A DNA stretch of 64,000 nt from Hymenobacter sp. YIM 151500-1 (lineage in GTDB: Bacteria; Bacteroidota; Bacteroidia; Cytophagales; Hymenobacteraceae): assembly GCF_025979885.1 (NCBI RefSeq), contig NZ_CP110139.1, forward strand, positions 3,802,001 through 3,866,000, given 5' to 3'. The notes below the pieces were generated by a model. The model made no database searches and was not told the origin of the DNA. It saw only the letters and a program-made list of their open reading frames with translations. Position numbers and translations under genes: made by a program. Below are positions 1-8,727 of this stretch, piece by piece (within the stretch, counting starts at the first letter, position 1; the number at the start of each line of letters is the position of its first letter).

Positions 1-1
1 A

Positions 2-1117
2 GGCACGCTGGGGTTTCACGGGGTGTCGTCGCTGCTGTACCACTGCCACGCGCCCACCGAAATCCGGCAAGTGGGCAAGCCCCGGCCGTACGCGCCCAAG
101 CTGCTGAAAGACCGGCCCCTGGAGCCGGCCCACCTGCGCACCCTGGCCCAAATCACCACCGGCGGCGACTACCTCCAGGCCCGCCAAACCCTGCTCGGCA
201 ACGCCGACGTAACCCTGAGCATCTGCAACCCCACCGAGAAGCAGATGAGCTACTACTACAAAAACGCCCTAGCCGACGAGGTGATTTTCGTGCACGAGGG
301 CCGGGGGGAGCTGTGGAGCCAGCTGGGCAAGGTAGCCTTCGAGCCCGGCGACTACGTGGTGATTCCGCGCACTATCATCCACCAGCTGCACTTCGAGGAA
401 GGGCCGGTGCGCCTGCTCATCATTGAGTCGTTTAGCCCGGTGGAGACGTGCCGGCGCTACCGCAACCACTTCGGGCAGCTGCTGGAGCACGCTCCGTACT
501 GTGAGCGGGACTTCCGGCCGCCCACCGAGCTGGTGGAGGACGACGTGCGCGCCTCCGGTGAGTACGAGCTGAAGGTGAAGAAGGACGGCCTGCTGCACAC
601 GCTGGTCTACGGCCACTCGCCCTTCGACGTGGTAGGCTGGGACGGGTACTTCTACCCCTACGCCACCAGCATCCACGACTTCGAGCCGATTACGGGCCGC
701 ATCCACCAGCCCCCACCCGTGCACCAGCAATTCGAGGGGCACAACTTCGTTATCTGCTCCTTCGTGCCGCGCCTGTTCGACTACCACCCGCTGGCCATTC
801 CGGCGCCCTACAACCATTCCAACGTTGACTCGGACGAGGTGCTGTACTACGTGGCTGGCAACTTCATGTCGCGGCGGGGCGTGGATTTGGCCTCATTTAC
901 CTGGCACCCAAGCGGCATTCCGCACGGTCCGCACCCTGGCACCGTGGAGGCCAGCATCGGCAAAAAGGAAACCCACGAGCTGGCCGTGATGGTGGACACC
1001 TTCCGCCCGCTCTACCTCACCGAGGCCGCCCTGCCCTATGTGGACCCGCGCTACGCCATAAGCTGGCAGCCCGACTTTCAGCACGAAGCGCCCCGCTCCG
1101 CTGATATGATGGACTAG
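2..1117 (+). CDS. hmgA: Homogentisate 1,2-dioxygenase, 5' end cut by window edge
   Basis: Fe(II) ring-cleaving dioxygenase that opens homogentisate to maleylacetoacetate in tyrosine/phenylalanine breakdown; cytoplasmic. The frame stays open to the window edge. The residues before the first GTG (base 23) read GTLGFHG and continue family-like sequence into SSLLYHCH, so the gene starts outside the window and the GTG is internal. The metal-binding segment is clear: PYNHSNVDSDEVLYY (His codon 815-817, Glu codon 836-838), followed by FTWHPSGIPHGPHPG, which supplies the last histidine. About 371 codons are present; family members are usually a little longer, which fits loss of only a short N-terminus. 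Any partner genes of the pathway would lie to the left. Confidence 0.95.
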   Translation, partial: GTLGFHGVSSLLYHCHAPTEIRQVGKPRPYAPKLLKDRPLEPAHLRTLAQITTGGDYLQARQTLLGNADVTLSICNPTEKQMSYYYKNALADEVIFVHEGRGELWSQLGKVAFEPGDYVVIPRTIIHQLHFEEGPVRLLIIESFSPVETCRRYRNHFGQLLEHAPYCERDFRPPTELVEDDVRASGEYELKVKKDGLLHTLVYGHSPFDVVGWDGYFYPYATSIHDFEPITGRIHQPPPVHQQFEGHNFVICSFVPRLFDYHPLAIPAPYNHSNVDSDEVLYYVAGNFMSRRGVDLASFTWHPSGIPHGPHPGTVEASIGKKETHELAVMVDTFRPLYLTEAALPYVDPRYAISWQPDFQHEAPRSADMMD

Positions 1118-1228
1118 GTGGTGAAAAGGTGAGTAATGAGGTAGTGACAGTGTGTAGCTCACCTCCTCTCTATTCGCGCATTCACTTTTGGCCGGGTTTT
1201 CGTAGGGCGTGGGCAAAACTCAACTGTC

Positions 1229-1771
1229 ATGAAGAAAACCTTCTTTCTGCTTCCCCTGCTGGCCTTTTTAGCTCTACTGACTGGCTGCGAAAAGGTGTTG
1301 GGCCTGCTCGAATTCAATGTCGAGGATTCGCAGACGATTACCGTTCCGGCCTCGGTGCCCTTCCTGCCGGGGCAGGTGGTGGCCCTGGCCCCGGTTACGG
1401 TGTCATCCACCAGCAAAAGCACCTACTCCAATAACGGTACCTCAGCCGACTACGTGCAGGACGTGACGCTGGACAAGCTCACGCTCACCATCACGGCCCC
1501 GCAAGGCCAGAACTTCGACTTTCTGAAGCGCATCGAAATCTACATCAGCACCAATGCCCAGGGCACCGACAAAGTGCTGCTGGCCTCGCTGAACCCCGTG
1601 CCCACCGGCGCCACCAGCATTTCGCTCACCCCCGCCAACCAGAAGCTCGACGTATTCCTGCGCGCCGACTCGTACACGCTCATCACCAACGTGGAGCTGG
1701 CCAGAGCCTGGGGCCAGGAAACCACCATCCGCGCCGATTCGCGCTTCAAGGTGAAGGCCCGCAAGCCGTAG
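1229..1771 (+). CDS. Small hypothetical lipoprotein
   Basis: 180 residues. A lipoprotein signal peptide (MKKTFFLLPLLAFLALLTGC) has a lipobox LTGC with the acylated Cys at residue 20, so the mature protein should be anchored in an envelope membrane. The rest is a beta-rich soluble domain with many Thr, Val and Ser residues and no motif I recognise; it may be an immunoglobulin-like or adhesin-type fold. It follows hmgA by about 110 bases, with T/G-rich direct repeats between them, and is probably transcribed separately. The TAG stop is directly followed by the first base of the large palindrome at 1772. Function unknown. Confidence 0.8.
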   Translation: MKKTFFLLPLLAFLALLTGCEKVLGLLEFNVEDSQTITVPASVPFLPGQVVALAPVTVSSTSKSTYSNNGTSADYVQDVTLDKLTLTITAPQGQNFDFLKRIEIYISTNAQGTDKVLLASLNPVPTGATSISLTPANQKLDVFLRADSYTLITNVELARAWGQETTIRADSRFKVKARKP

Positions 1772-2147
1772 CCTCACCCCCCGGCCCCCTCTCCCGCGGA
1801 GAGGGGGAGCCAGACGACAGACGTTCTGCGCCGCCCCTTCGGCTAGCGCCTCCGGAATGGCTACCTGCTTGTAGTAGCACAGTGGCCGCATAGTGGCTAA
1901 AGGAGTGTAGAAACAACAAGCAATAAAAACGTGGCGCCGCGTAGCGGTGCAAGAGACGCCCAAACGTTTCTTGCACCGCTACGCGGCGCTACACTTTTCA
2001 CTCAATTCTATTTACAAACCTACTGGCCGCTACGCGGCCGGAACATTCATATTGGTAGCCGTTCCGGAGGCGAGAGCCGACGGGGCGGCGCAGAACGACC
2101 CGGAGCTGGCTCCCCCTCTCCGCGGGAGAGGGGGCCGGGGGGTGAGG
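1772..2147. repeat. Nested palindromic intergenic repeat, copy A
   Basis: Fills the whole gap between the converging lipoprotein and HMG-CoA reductase genes. The outer arms are ~90 bases each (left begins CCTCACCCCCCGGCC; right ends with its reverse complement GGGGGGTGAGG). Each arm contains its own small hairpin CTCCCGCGG/GAGAG. A middle pair has GGCCGC...GCGGCC elements. A central hairpin at 1932-1992 pairs GCGCCGCGTAGCGGTGCAAG with its complement. Copies B (8341) and C (11900) have the same order of modules. No protein is encoded. It could act as a two-way transcription terminator or be a non-autonomous mobile repeat. Confidence 0.9.
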
Positions 2148-3704
2148 CTACCGGTTCCGGCCGTACTGCTCGTGGCTGCTCACCCAGTCGGAGCTGCTGA
2201 TGGCGGAGCCCAGGCTTAGCTCGCCGGCCAGCACTACGCCGGCCACGATTTCGGCGAACTTGTTGACCGTGCCGCGGCCCACGCAGCCCAACATGCGCAG
2301 GCACTCGTTTTGGGTGGCCAAGCCGGTGCCGCCGCCGTGGGTGGCCACAATGAGGGAGGGAATGGTAATGCTCAGGTACAGGTCGCCGTCTGGGGTGACT
2401 TCGGAATACAGCACGCCGGCCGACGATTCGGAGACGTTGGCTACGTCCTGGCCGGTGGCAATAAACAGAGCCGTAATGCCATTGGCGGAGTGGGCGCCGT
2501 TGTTGTTGGCCCCTGACAGGAAGGCGCCTACGTTGCTGACTTGCCCGTGGTAGGCCAGCTGCTCGGGCGTCACGCGCATGCGCTGCTGCAAAATGTCGCG
2601 CTTGATGACGCACTCGGCCACCACGCGCTTGCCGCGGGTGCGCATCACATTGATTTGGGAAGCCTTCTTGTCGGTGGCGAAGTTGGATTCGAGGTAGAAG
2701 TGCCGGATGGGCGCCTGCTTGTAGTGTTCCAGAATCCAGGAGCAGGCCGCGAAGGTAGCCCGGCCCACCATGTTCTGGCCGGCCGCGTCGCCGGTGCTGT
2801 AGTTGAAGCGCAGGTAGGCAAATTTGTTCGACAGGTAGGTGTCGATGTACTGGAGCTTGGCCACGCGGGAGGTGCTTTCCGCTTCCGGCCGAATCAGCTC
2901 GATGTTTTCCTCCACCCACCGCCCGAAGTCGCGGGCCCCGCGGGCATCGTCGAACACAAACACGGGGGCCCGCTGCATGGCGTCGCCGATGACGGTGCAC
3001 TTGACGCCGCCGCACAAGTTGAGCACCTGAATGCCACGATTGTAAGAGGCTACCAGCGTGCCTTCGGTGGTGGCCATGGGTATCAGAAACTCGCCCTGGG
3101 CGTGCTCCCCGCTCACGTGCAGGGGCCCGGCCAGGCCCACCGGAATCTGGGCCACGCCGGTGAAATGCTCACAGTTGCCTTGCAGCAGGTGGGCATCGAA
3201 GGAGTAGTGTTTCAGGTGTTTGAACTCCTGGCCCGTAAACTCCTCGGCAAACCGCTGCCGAGCCTGGATGGCGGCCTCGGCGTAGTCGTCCTGCTCGGAA
3301 CGCGGAATGCGGGTGCGGTTGCCGGGCAGGTTCACAATGGCGTCTTCCACCTCCACGTGCAACTCCCCAAACGGCTCAGCCGAAAACTGCACCTGCACGG
3401 TGTGCAGGCCCTCTTTCAGCGGCGCCGTAGTCAGATGAAACGTGGCCGACTGTCCCACTGGCAGCTCCACGCCCGCCCCGTCGGTGTTGAAGGCCGTGGC
3501 CGGCCTCACGTCGCCGTTACCCAGGTCCAGGGCAATATGCTCGGGGCCCAAGCGCACATCGTCGAGCTGCACGGCCTCAATGCGCGTCAGGCGCACGGTA
3601 TCGAGGCGGTTTTTGATGCTGAAGGCCACGCCCTCGGGCGTGTTGTGCAGGCTGCCGCGCGTGTAGAGCAGCTTGAGCAGCATGGGGCTGGGCGTGAAAA
3701 CCAT
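2148..3704 (-). CDS. Hydroxymethylglutaryl-CoA reductase with N-terminal extension
   Basis: Reduces HMG-CoA to mevalonate, the committed step of the mevalonate route to isoprenoids (quinone tails, carotenoids). 518 residues. The catalytic half carries the class I-type signatures: ATTEGTLVAS (catalytic Glu), ATDKKASQIN (catalytic Lys), GDAAGQNM (Asp), THGGGTGLATQ, and a C-terminal SSHEQYGRNR supplying the catalytic His. The C-terminus is therefore complete although the palindrome starts right after the TAG. Residues 1 to ~130 form an extra beta-rich segment not seen in short archaeal enzymes; its role is unknown. Met8 is an alternative start. It is a single gene converging on the upstream lipoprotein. 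Confidence 0.93.
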   Translation of the reverse strand: MVFTPSPMLLKLLYTRGSLHNTPEGVAFSIKNRLDTVRLTRIEAVQLDDVRLGPEHIALDLGNGDVRPATAFNTDGAGVELPVGQSATFHLTTAPLKEGLHTVQVQFSAEPFGELHVEVEDAIVNLPGNRTRIPRSEQDDYAEAAIQARQRFAEEFTGQEFKHLKHYSFDAHLLQGNCEHFTGVAQIPVGLAGPLHVSGEHAQGEFLIPMATTEGTLVASYNRGIQVLNLCGGVKCTVIGDAMQRAPVFVFDDARGARDFGRWVEENIELIRPEAESTSRVAKLQYIDTYLSNKFAYLRFNYSTGDAAGQNMVGRATFAACSWILEHYKQAPIRHFYLESNFATDKKASQINVMRTRGKRVVAECVIKRDILQQRMRVTPEQLAYHGQVSNVGAFLSGANNNGAHSANGITALFIATGQDVANVSESSAGVLYSEVTPDGDLYLSITIPSLIVATHGGGTGLATQNECLRMLGCVGRGTVNKFAEIVAGVVLAGELSLGSAISSSDWVSSHEQYGRNR

Positions 3705-3795
3705 AGGGCGGGGGGCAGTTAGGATTGAGAGCGGGGAAAATAGGAAGTTTCCAGAGAGAAAATCGTGTAGTTCGGAATTTATAGTAGCATATCAT

Positions 3796-4971
3796 CTACC
3801 GAAACGGTACGAAGTAGACTTTCACAAAGTATTGTATCGGGGTGGGTTTGCCACGGACGAGAGCTGGCTCGAATTTTCCACTCAGAAGCTGAACAACTCG
3901 AAGAGCTTCAGCCTCAAACAACGGTTCGTCTTTCTTTAGAACACGTGCGTCGTGGACATTGCCACGCTCATCTATCACAAATTCGACAAGTAGCTTTCTG
4001 CCTATGTGCTTATCGGGTACTCCAACTGGCCATCGGACATTGCGAGCAATAAAGCTCATCAAATCATCTCCCTTGAATTCCTTCTTGTACCAAGGCATTA
4101 CCTCATAACGACTGTGTTTCCCTGTCTTACCAGCCCAAAAATCTTCGCCAGTTGTCGTACGGCCATCAGAGGGTTCAGCTAAACCTTGCAGGTCAGAGGC
4201 TGATAGCAGATCTTCCGTTCCTGGAGACCATACGCCTAAAGAGCTTACGGTAGAAGATGCGTCAACGGACCCATTCGGCTTTGGAATAGATTTCTCCATA
4301 GCAGCTTCGGTTCCTCGGAAAGTAATGGGTAGCGTGTACTTGATGGGCACGGGCCGATTGTTCTGCATTCCCGGCGTGAACTTGCCATCCAGCAGCTTCA
4401 CCACCCGAACCGCCTCGGCATCCAGAGCTGGGTGAAGACCTTTCAATAGAGCAGCGTCACGAACTCTGCCCTGCTCATCAATCACAAATTGAATGAACAC
4501 GCGGCCACTCAGCGTAAGCGGCGTTTGGTCGGGCCACCGAAGGTTCTGGCCGATGAAGCGCAACAGGGCCTCTTGCCCGCCTTCGAAGACGGGCATTTGC
4601 TCTACTACAGCGCCGAAAACAGACTCTGGCGCCGGGATGGTGGCGAGCTTAGTGCCCTTCTGCACCTGCGCCACCGCCTCCCGCCCACTCAGTCCCAATC
4701 CGCACACCAGCACCAGCGCCACCAGAAACCGCCGCAACGTAGGCCGTAGCCGAGGCACCGGGGCCAGCTGCTCCGGCCGGAATCGGCCGCATACGCGGCC
4801 GTCGGGCGAGGCGGCACGGGCCGCGTCGAGGTCGGCTTGGGTGGCGGCGGTGAAATCCAGGACTGTACGGTTGCAAGCCGCGCAATGGTGGCCCTGCGCC
4901 ACCGGAGTCATTTGCTGCCAGGTTTCGTGGCAGGCAGCCAGGCGCACGTTGAGAATGGGCAGAGGAAGCAT
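3796..4971 (-). CDS. TonB-family protein with two C-terminal TonB domains
   Basis: About 391 residues from the chosen ATG at 4971; an upstream ATG at 5031 adds 20 residues, but family similarity begins at MLPLPILN. The N-terminus has a Cys-rich segment CHETW...HCAACNRTVLDF, common at the front of such Bacteroidota proteins and possibly metal-binding. Then come one transmembrane helix (LRRFLVALVLVCGLGLSG) and two tandem TonB C-terminal domains, each with the pattern RWP...GRV/LL...F VIDE.G.V.DA...EA.RVV.LL.GKF.P. TonB proteins pass ion-gradient energy to outer-membrane receptors. Duplicated domains on a Cys-rich anchor suggest a signalling or accessory member rather than the main TonB. No ExbB/ExbD nearby. 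Confidence 0.85.
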   Translation of the reverse strand: MLPLPILNVRLAACHETWQQMTPVAQGHHCAACNRTVLDFTAATQADLDAARAASPDGRVCGRFRPEQLAPVPRLRPTLRRFLVALVLVCGLGLSGREAVAQVQKGTKLATIPAPESVFGAVVEQMPVFEGGQEALLRFIGQNLRWPDQTPLTLSGRVFIQFVIDEQGRVRDAALLKGLHPALDAEAVRVVKLLDGKFTPGMQNNRPVPIKYTLPITFRGTEAAMEKSIPKPNGSVDASSTVSSLGVWSPGTEDLLSASDLQGLAEPSDGRTTTGEDFWAGKTGKHSRYEVMPWYKKEFKGDDLMSFIARNVRWPVGVPDKHIGRKLLVEFVIDERGNVHDARVLKKDEPLFEAEALRVVQLLSGKFEPALVRGKPTPIQYFVKVYFVPFR

Positions 4972-5206
4972 AGTGGCAACAGAAACAGGGTGCTGCTGAA
5001 GATACAAGAGTGGCGGCGGAACGTAAGCCACTACCTGTTCTGCTGAGGCAGTGGCAGAACGACAACAGAACGATTCTGCGCCCTCTGCGCAACCTGCTGC
5101 GTCCTCTGCGGGCTAACTCGTCCGCACGTCTCGTTCTCGCGTGAAAAAGTCTTTGGCGCCGCCTTCCCTTGTTCGCTCTGCTCAGGATGACATGAAAACG
5201 TCATCT

Positions 5207-5237
5207 AAGCCCCTAAGCCCCCAAGTCCCTAAGACCC
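5207..5237. repeat. C-rich heptad array (CCCTAAG type)
   Basis: Four C-tracts of 3-5 bases are separated by TAAG/AAGT/TAAGA linkers, abutting the stop codon of the reverse-strand WG-repeat gene. On that gene's coding strand it reads as four G-tracts, a G-quadruplex pattern in the 3' flank. Related arrays lie at 7068, 7518, 22382, 22583, 23345, 24485 and 24544. The rest of the 4972-5236 gap holds fragments of another recurring sequence (CTCTGCGCAACC.TGCGTCCTCTGCGG, seen again near 7370 and 16120). Confidence 0.8.
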
Positions 5238-6016
5238 TACTTCACCTCTGCCTCCCAATATTCCTTGCCGGTGGCGTCGATGTAGCCGGGCAAGCCATCG
5301 GGGGCCAGCACGCGGGCTATATCCCCGAAGAAGGGCTCGGCCTGGCGGTAGCGTACTTCGGTGAGGGTATTGCCTTCCTCATCGAGGTAGCCGAAAAGGC
5401 CGTTTTTCTGCACCAAAGGCAGTACCACGTTGCCCTGCTGCCCGATGGCGTCGTACTGCACGGGCTGCACCAGCTTGCCTTTGCTGTTGACCACGCCCCA
5501 CTTCGCGCCCTGGCGCACAAAGAGCAGGCCGTTGTAGTTCTCCCGGATTTCGTCGTAGAGGGGCGGCACCACCGCCGAGCCCACCGTGAAGCGGAAGCCC
5601 ACTTTGCCCTCCTGCCGCACCAGGTCGCCGTGCTCCAGGGGCTCTTCTTCGGGCTCGGGCGGGGCGGGCTCGGTGAGGCGGCGGCCGGTTTCGCCGATGT
5701 CGAAGGTCTCACCGTTCAGCTCCACCGTGGCGCGGCCCCTCCGGAAGGTGCTGGCCCGGCTGTACTGCACGGGCGTAACGGGGTTGCCGCCACCGTCGAT
5801 GTAGCCGAACAGCGGCCCCTGGCGCACCCAAGCAATTTCCTGCACCAAGGGGCCGGCCTCGTCGTAGCGCGCGGGCAGCACCAGGCGGCGGCTCCGGTCG
5901 GCGTAGCCCCACTTGGTGCCCTGGCGAAAAGGCACGAGCCGGGAGGACGTTTGGGCCCCCGCCGGCCCCAGCGGCAGGTACAGCAGCAAGCAAAGCAGCA
6001 ACCGAAGGCAGTTCAT
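5237..6016 (-). CDS. Secreted WG-repeat protein
   Basis: 259 residues from ATG 6016, chosen because it begins a clean signal peptide (MNCLRLLLCLLLYLPLGPAGAQ). The mature protein has about five WG-type beta-hairpin repeats: KWGYADRSRRLVLPARYD, LFGYIDGGGNPVTPVQYS, a diverged copy around KVGFRF, KWGVVNSKGKLVQPVQYD and LFGYLDEEGNTLTEVRY, then a final PGYIDATGKEYW. A Pro/Glu-rich linker (PAPPEPEEEPLE) splits the array. WG repeats form beta-propeller-like or solenoid surfaces; the molecular role in Bacteroidota is unknown. It is predicted periplasmic or surface exposed. A single gene, with a C-rich array at its stop codon. Confidence 0.85.
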   Translation of the reverse strand: MNCLRLLLCLLLYLPLGPAGAQTSSRLVPFRQGTKWGYADRSRRLVLPARYDEAGPLVQEIAWVRQGPLFGYIDGGGNPVTPVQYSRASTFRRGRATVELNGETFDIGETGRRLTEPAPPEPEEEPLEHGDLVRQEGKVGFRFTVGSAVVPPLYDEIRENYNGLLFVRQGAKWGVVNSKGKLVQPVQYDAIGQQGNVVLPLVQKNGLFGYLDEEGNTLTEVRYRQAEPFFGDIARVLAPDGLPGYIDATGKEYWEAEVK

Positions 6017-6180
6017 GCAGGAAAGACAAGGTGAGGCCCGCGGGCCGGATATACCAGCTAAAGGTAAGCAGCCGGCCGAAACCACCCGCGTCTGTTTCGG
6101 TTGATTCTCACGTGCTCGGCCCGCAGCGGTACCGGCTTGGCGCGGCCTGGCTGAGTGTAGCTGGCTTGCCGGGTTTTTTA

Positions 6181-6209
6181 TTTGGCAGCGCAATGAGTAT
6201 GTATCTTTG
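6181..6209 (+). promoter_or_regulatory. Bacteroidota-type promoter for the PhyH gene
   Basis: TTTG at 6181-6184 is followed after 17 bases by TATCTTTG (6202-6209), a perfect match to the TAnnTTTG -7 box. The start codon follows 43 bases later. Both elements are visible, making this the best promoter in the first half of the window. Confidence 0.7.
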
Positions 6210-6252
6210 CCCTCCTTCCTACCAGGCGCTTCCTGTTGACCGCCTCTGACCT

Positions 6253-7068
6253 ATGTCATTACAATTGAAATATCCACGTTTTACTTTGAGCGAAAATCTG
6301 ACTGCTGAGCAGTTGGAGTTTTTTCGAGAATACGGCTTCCTGCACTTCCGGGCATTTGCCGCTCCCGAAACGGTCCAGAGTCTGCTGCGGGCCTCGGAGG
6401 ACGTGCAGCGCCGGTGGCTGGCTGATGGCGTGCAGAAAGTGAATGGCGTGCCCATCAAGTACGGCAAGGATGTGGACGGCTCGGCCATCGTGCAGCGGTT
6501 TGCCTTTGCCTCCCACCACAGCCCCGTGCTGCACGAGTTTTTGCAGGATCCGCGCTTTCAAGCCTTGTTTCCGCTGCTGGAGGCGCCGGGCGGCCGGGTG
6601 GGCGAAAACGAAAAGGACGGCCTCGTTATCAACCACTACGTGAACGTACCCGGCTCGGAGTTTTCGCAGATGGGCTGGCACACCGACTCGCTGCGGGACG
6701 TGTTTTACGGCAAGAAAATCGGGCCCATGCTCAACGTGGGCCTGCACCTGGACGGCACCCCGGCCACCAACGGCGGCCTGCGCCTGCTGCCCGGCACCCA
6801 CCGCCAGGGCCTGCGCGACATCCTCTTCCGCAAGAAGTACTACAAAGACGTGGGCCCCGACCCCCACGAAGTAGCCGTCGAAACCGAAGCCGGCGACCTG
6901 ACCGTGCACGACGGCCGCATGTGGCACCGCGTGGCCCAGTCGCCGCTGGTGGGCGAGGCCTCGCGCCGCCGCGTCATGTACGTGCCCATCATTGCCGGCA
7001 AGTACGAGCCCAAGCACGAAAACAGCCCCACGCCCTTTTACCTACGGTTTTTGCATTTGGTGAAGTAG
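6253..7068 (+). CDS. Phytanoyl-CoA dioxygenase (PhyH) family oxygenase
   Basis: 271 residues. A non-haem Fe(II)/2-oxoglutarate oxygenase of the PhyH fold. The iron triad is visible: GWHTD (His143, Asp145) and DGRMWHR (His225). An Arg for 2-oxoglutarate is probably in the C-terminal ASRRRVMYVP stretch. LLPGTHRQGLRDILF is the usual PhyH segment between the two halves. The substrate cannot be told from sequence; relatives hydroxylate lipids, amino acids or secondary metabolites. The start is supported by the promoter at 6181-6209. The stop codon runs straight into a G-rich heptad array. Confidence 0.88.
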   Translation: MSLQLKYPRFTLSENLTAEQLEFFREYGFLHFRAFAAPETVQSLLRASEDVQRRWLADGVQKVNGVPIKYGKDVDGSAIVQRFAFASHHSPVLHEFLQDPRFQALFPLLEAPGGRVGENEKDGLVINHYVNVPGSEFSQMGWHTDSLRDVFYGKKIGPMLNVGLHLDGTPATNGGLRLLPGTHRQGLRDILFRKKYYKDVGPDPHEVAVETEAGDLTVHDGRMWHRVAQSPLVGEASRRRVMYVPIIAGKYEPKHENSPTPFYLRFLHLVK

Positions 7069-7095
7069 GGACTTAGGGTCTTGGGGTCTTGGGGG
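7068..7095. repeat. G-rich heptad array, G-quadruplex pattern
   Basis: G-tracts at 7068-7070, 7076-7078, 7083-7086 and 7091-7095 have 4-5-base loops and start inside the TAG stop codon of the PhyH gene. The mRNA 3' end could fold as a G-quadruplex. It is the inverted partner of the C-rich array at 7518-7553 on the far side of the same gap. Confidence 0.8.
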
Positions 7096-7104
7096 CTTAG
7101 GCTG

Positions 7105-7262
7105 TGTGGACAGTTGATACAAGCCCGTCCTGCTGAGCGCAGCCGAAGCATCTCTACCTCTGACTAACTCACATTGCGCAGACGAAGAAGGGAGATGCTT
7201 CGACAAGCGGACGCCAGATGAAGCAGGACGGCTTTTTTGCTGTTTTTGGACAACCGTCCACA
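7105..7262. repeat. Nested inverted repeat with terminator-like inner arm
   Basis: The outer arms are TGTGGACAGTTG (7105-7116) and CAACCGTCCACA (7251-7262). The inner arms are AAGCCCGTCCTGCT (7121-7134) and AGCAGGACGGCTTTTTT (7222-7238), so the inner stem ends in a T-run like a Rho-independent terminator. The innermost module GAAGCATCTC recurs at 10829 and 15910. The remainder of the gap to 7517 shows only decayed pieces of the same repeat families and no credible gene. Confidence 0.7.
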
Positions 7263-7517
7263 GACCATAGATGATGTTCGGGTACAGATGTCATCCTGAG
7301 CCTGTCACGCATCAAGCGAGAAATAAAGACCTGATAACCGCAGACCAACTTGTTCCAGAACAGCTCCGCGTCCTCTGCGCAACCTTTTGCGTCTTCTACC
7401 GGCTAAAACCGTTGCAACGGCTCGTGCCGATGGAGAAGGCCCCTAATTACGTTGACCTTCGGCTCGGCTACCGCCGGATGCCAGGTGAAGAATAACAGTT
7501 CTACTAGAACATCATCT

Positions 7518-7553
7518 AAGACCCTAAGTCCCCAAGCCCCCAAGACCCTATCC
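7518..7553. repeat. C-rich heptad array before SDR gene
   Basis: Four C-tracts (3, 4, 5 and 3 bases) separated by TAAGT/AAG/AAGA end two bases before the ATG of the dehydrogenase at 7555. This is the inverted partner of 7068-7095. The G-quadruplex potential here is on the template strand. Confidence 0.75.
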
Positions 7554-7554
7554 T

Positions 7555-8340
7555 ATGCCTTACGCTCTTGTCACCGGTGCTTCGCGCGGCATTGGCCGGG
7601 CCCTGGCCCTGGAGCTGGCCCGCCGCGGCTACAACCTGTTGCTGGCGGCCCGCTCCGAAGACCAGCTGGAGCAGGTAGCTGCCGAAGCGCGCCACCAAGC
7701 CGGCCGCGAAGCCCACGTGCTGGCCCTGGACCTGGCCCAGCCCGGCGCGGCGGCCCAGCTGGCCGGCTGGGCCCTGGCTCAGGCTCCTGATCTGGCCGTA
7801 CTGGTAAACAACGCTGGCTACGGCTTGTGGGGAAGGTTTGAGGAGTTGCCTATGGCCCAGCAGCACAACATGCTCCAACTCAACATGCACCTGCCGGTGG
7901 AGCTGACCCACGCCCTGCTGCCGGCGCTGCGCCAGCAGTCCAAGGCCTACATCCTGAACGTGGCCAGCACGGCCGCCTACCAGGCCGTGCCCACGCTCAC
8001 GCTCTATGCCGCCAGCAAGGCGTTTCTGCTGAGCTTCAGCCGGGGCCTGCGCTACGAGCTGCGCGACACCGCCGTATCCGTCACCTGCCTCAGCCCCGGC
8101 GCCACCACCACCGACTTTGCCGACCGCGCCGGCATGAACGCCGACCTGCAAGCCACCGCCAACAAAGTGTCCATGACCCCAGAGCAGGTAGCCGCCATCG
8201 GCGTGCAGGCCCTGCTGGCCGGCGAGGCCGAAGCTATTCCCGGCGCTCTGAACAAAGTATCCGCCAAGCTCACCAGCTTGGTCCCCAAGAGCCTGACCGA
8301 GCGAATTGCCGCCGGCATTTATGAGAAGCATCTAAAGTAG
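7555..8340 (+). CDS. Short-chain dehydrogenase/reductase
   Basis: 261 residues, classical SDR size. Rossmann NAD(P)-binding motif TGASRGIGRA at residues 7-16; Arg after the second strand (AARSEDQ) favours NADP(H). NNAGYG and the catalytic Ser...YAASK set (VASTAAYQAVPTLTLYAASK, Tyr and Lys) are present. This type (DltE/YqjQ-like, NADP-dependent) usually acts on unknown carbonyl substrates; the substrate cannot be inferred. Single gene, with a C-rich heptad array ending just before its ATG and the 385-bp palindrome starting at the base after its TAG. Confidence 0.88.
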   Translation: MPYALVTGASRGIGRALALELARRGYNLLLAARSEDQLEQVAAEARHQAGREAHVLALDLAQPGAAAQLAGWALAQAPDLAVLVNNAGYGLWGRFEELPMAQQHNMLQLNMHLPVELTHALLPALRQQSKAYILNVASTAAYQAVPTLTLYAASKAFLLSFSRGLRYELRDTAVSVTCLSPGATTTDFADRAGMNADLQATANKVSMTPEQVAAIGVQALLAGEAEAIPGALNKVSAKLTSLVPKSLTERIAAGIYEKHLK

Positions 8341-8727
8341 CCTCACCCCCCGGCCCCCTCTCCCGCGGAGAGGGGGAGCCAGACGACAGACGTTCTGCGC
8401 CGCCCCTTCGGCTGGCGCCTCCGGAACGGCTACCGGATTGTAGTGGCACGGTAGCCGCGTAGCGGCTCAAGGATTGTAGCAATAACACGTAGAAGAATGT
8501 AGCGCCGCGTAGCGGGGCAAGAAACGTTCGGGCGCCTCTTGCCCCGCTACGCGGCGCTACTCATTTCTCCCCATCCCTCTACAACCCTCTGGGCCGCTAC
8601 GCGGCTGTGCTGTTCATTGCTGTCCTCAGCGGTAGCCGTTCTGGAGGCGGGAGCCGACAGGGCGGCGCAGAACGACCTAACGTTAGGCTCCCCCTCTCCA
8701 CGGGAGAGGGGGCCGGGGGGTGAGGCT
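8341..8727. repeat. Nested palindromic intergenic repeat, copy B
   Basis: Same architecture as copy A: outer ~90-base arms, middle GCCGCGTAGCGGC/GGCCGCTACGCGGC elements, and a central hairpin at ~8499-8560 (TAGCGCCGCGTAGCGGGGCA and its complement). The loop of the centre runs in the opposite orientation to that in copies A and C. It starts the base after the SDR stop codon and overlaps the 3' end of the converging PAP2 gene, supplying that gene's last codons. Confidence 0.9.

Noticed and set aside
2148..2160. Truncation of HMG-CoA reductase by the palindrome
   Set aside because: The C-terminal SSHEQYGRNR with its catalytic His matches the normal family end, so the protein is complete.
7271..7495. 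74-codon frame in the PhyH-SDR gap
   Set aside because: It consists of known repeat fragments (CATCCTGAGC, TCTGCGCAACC) and has no protein-like pattern.
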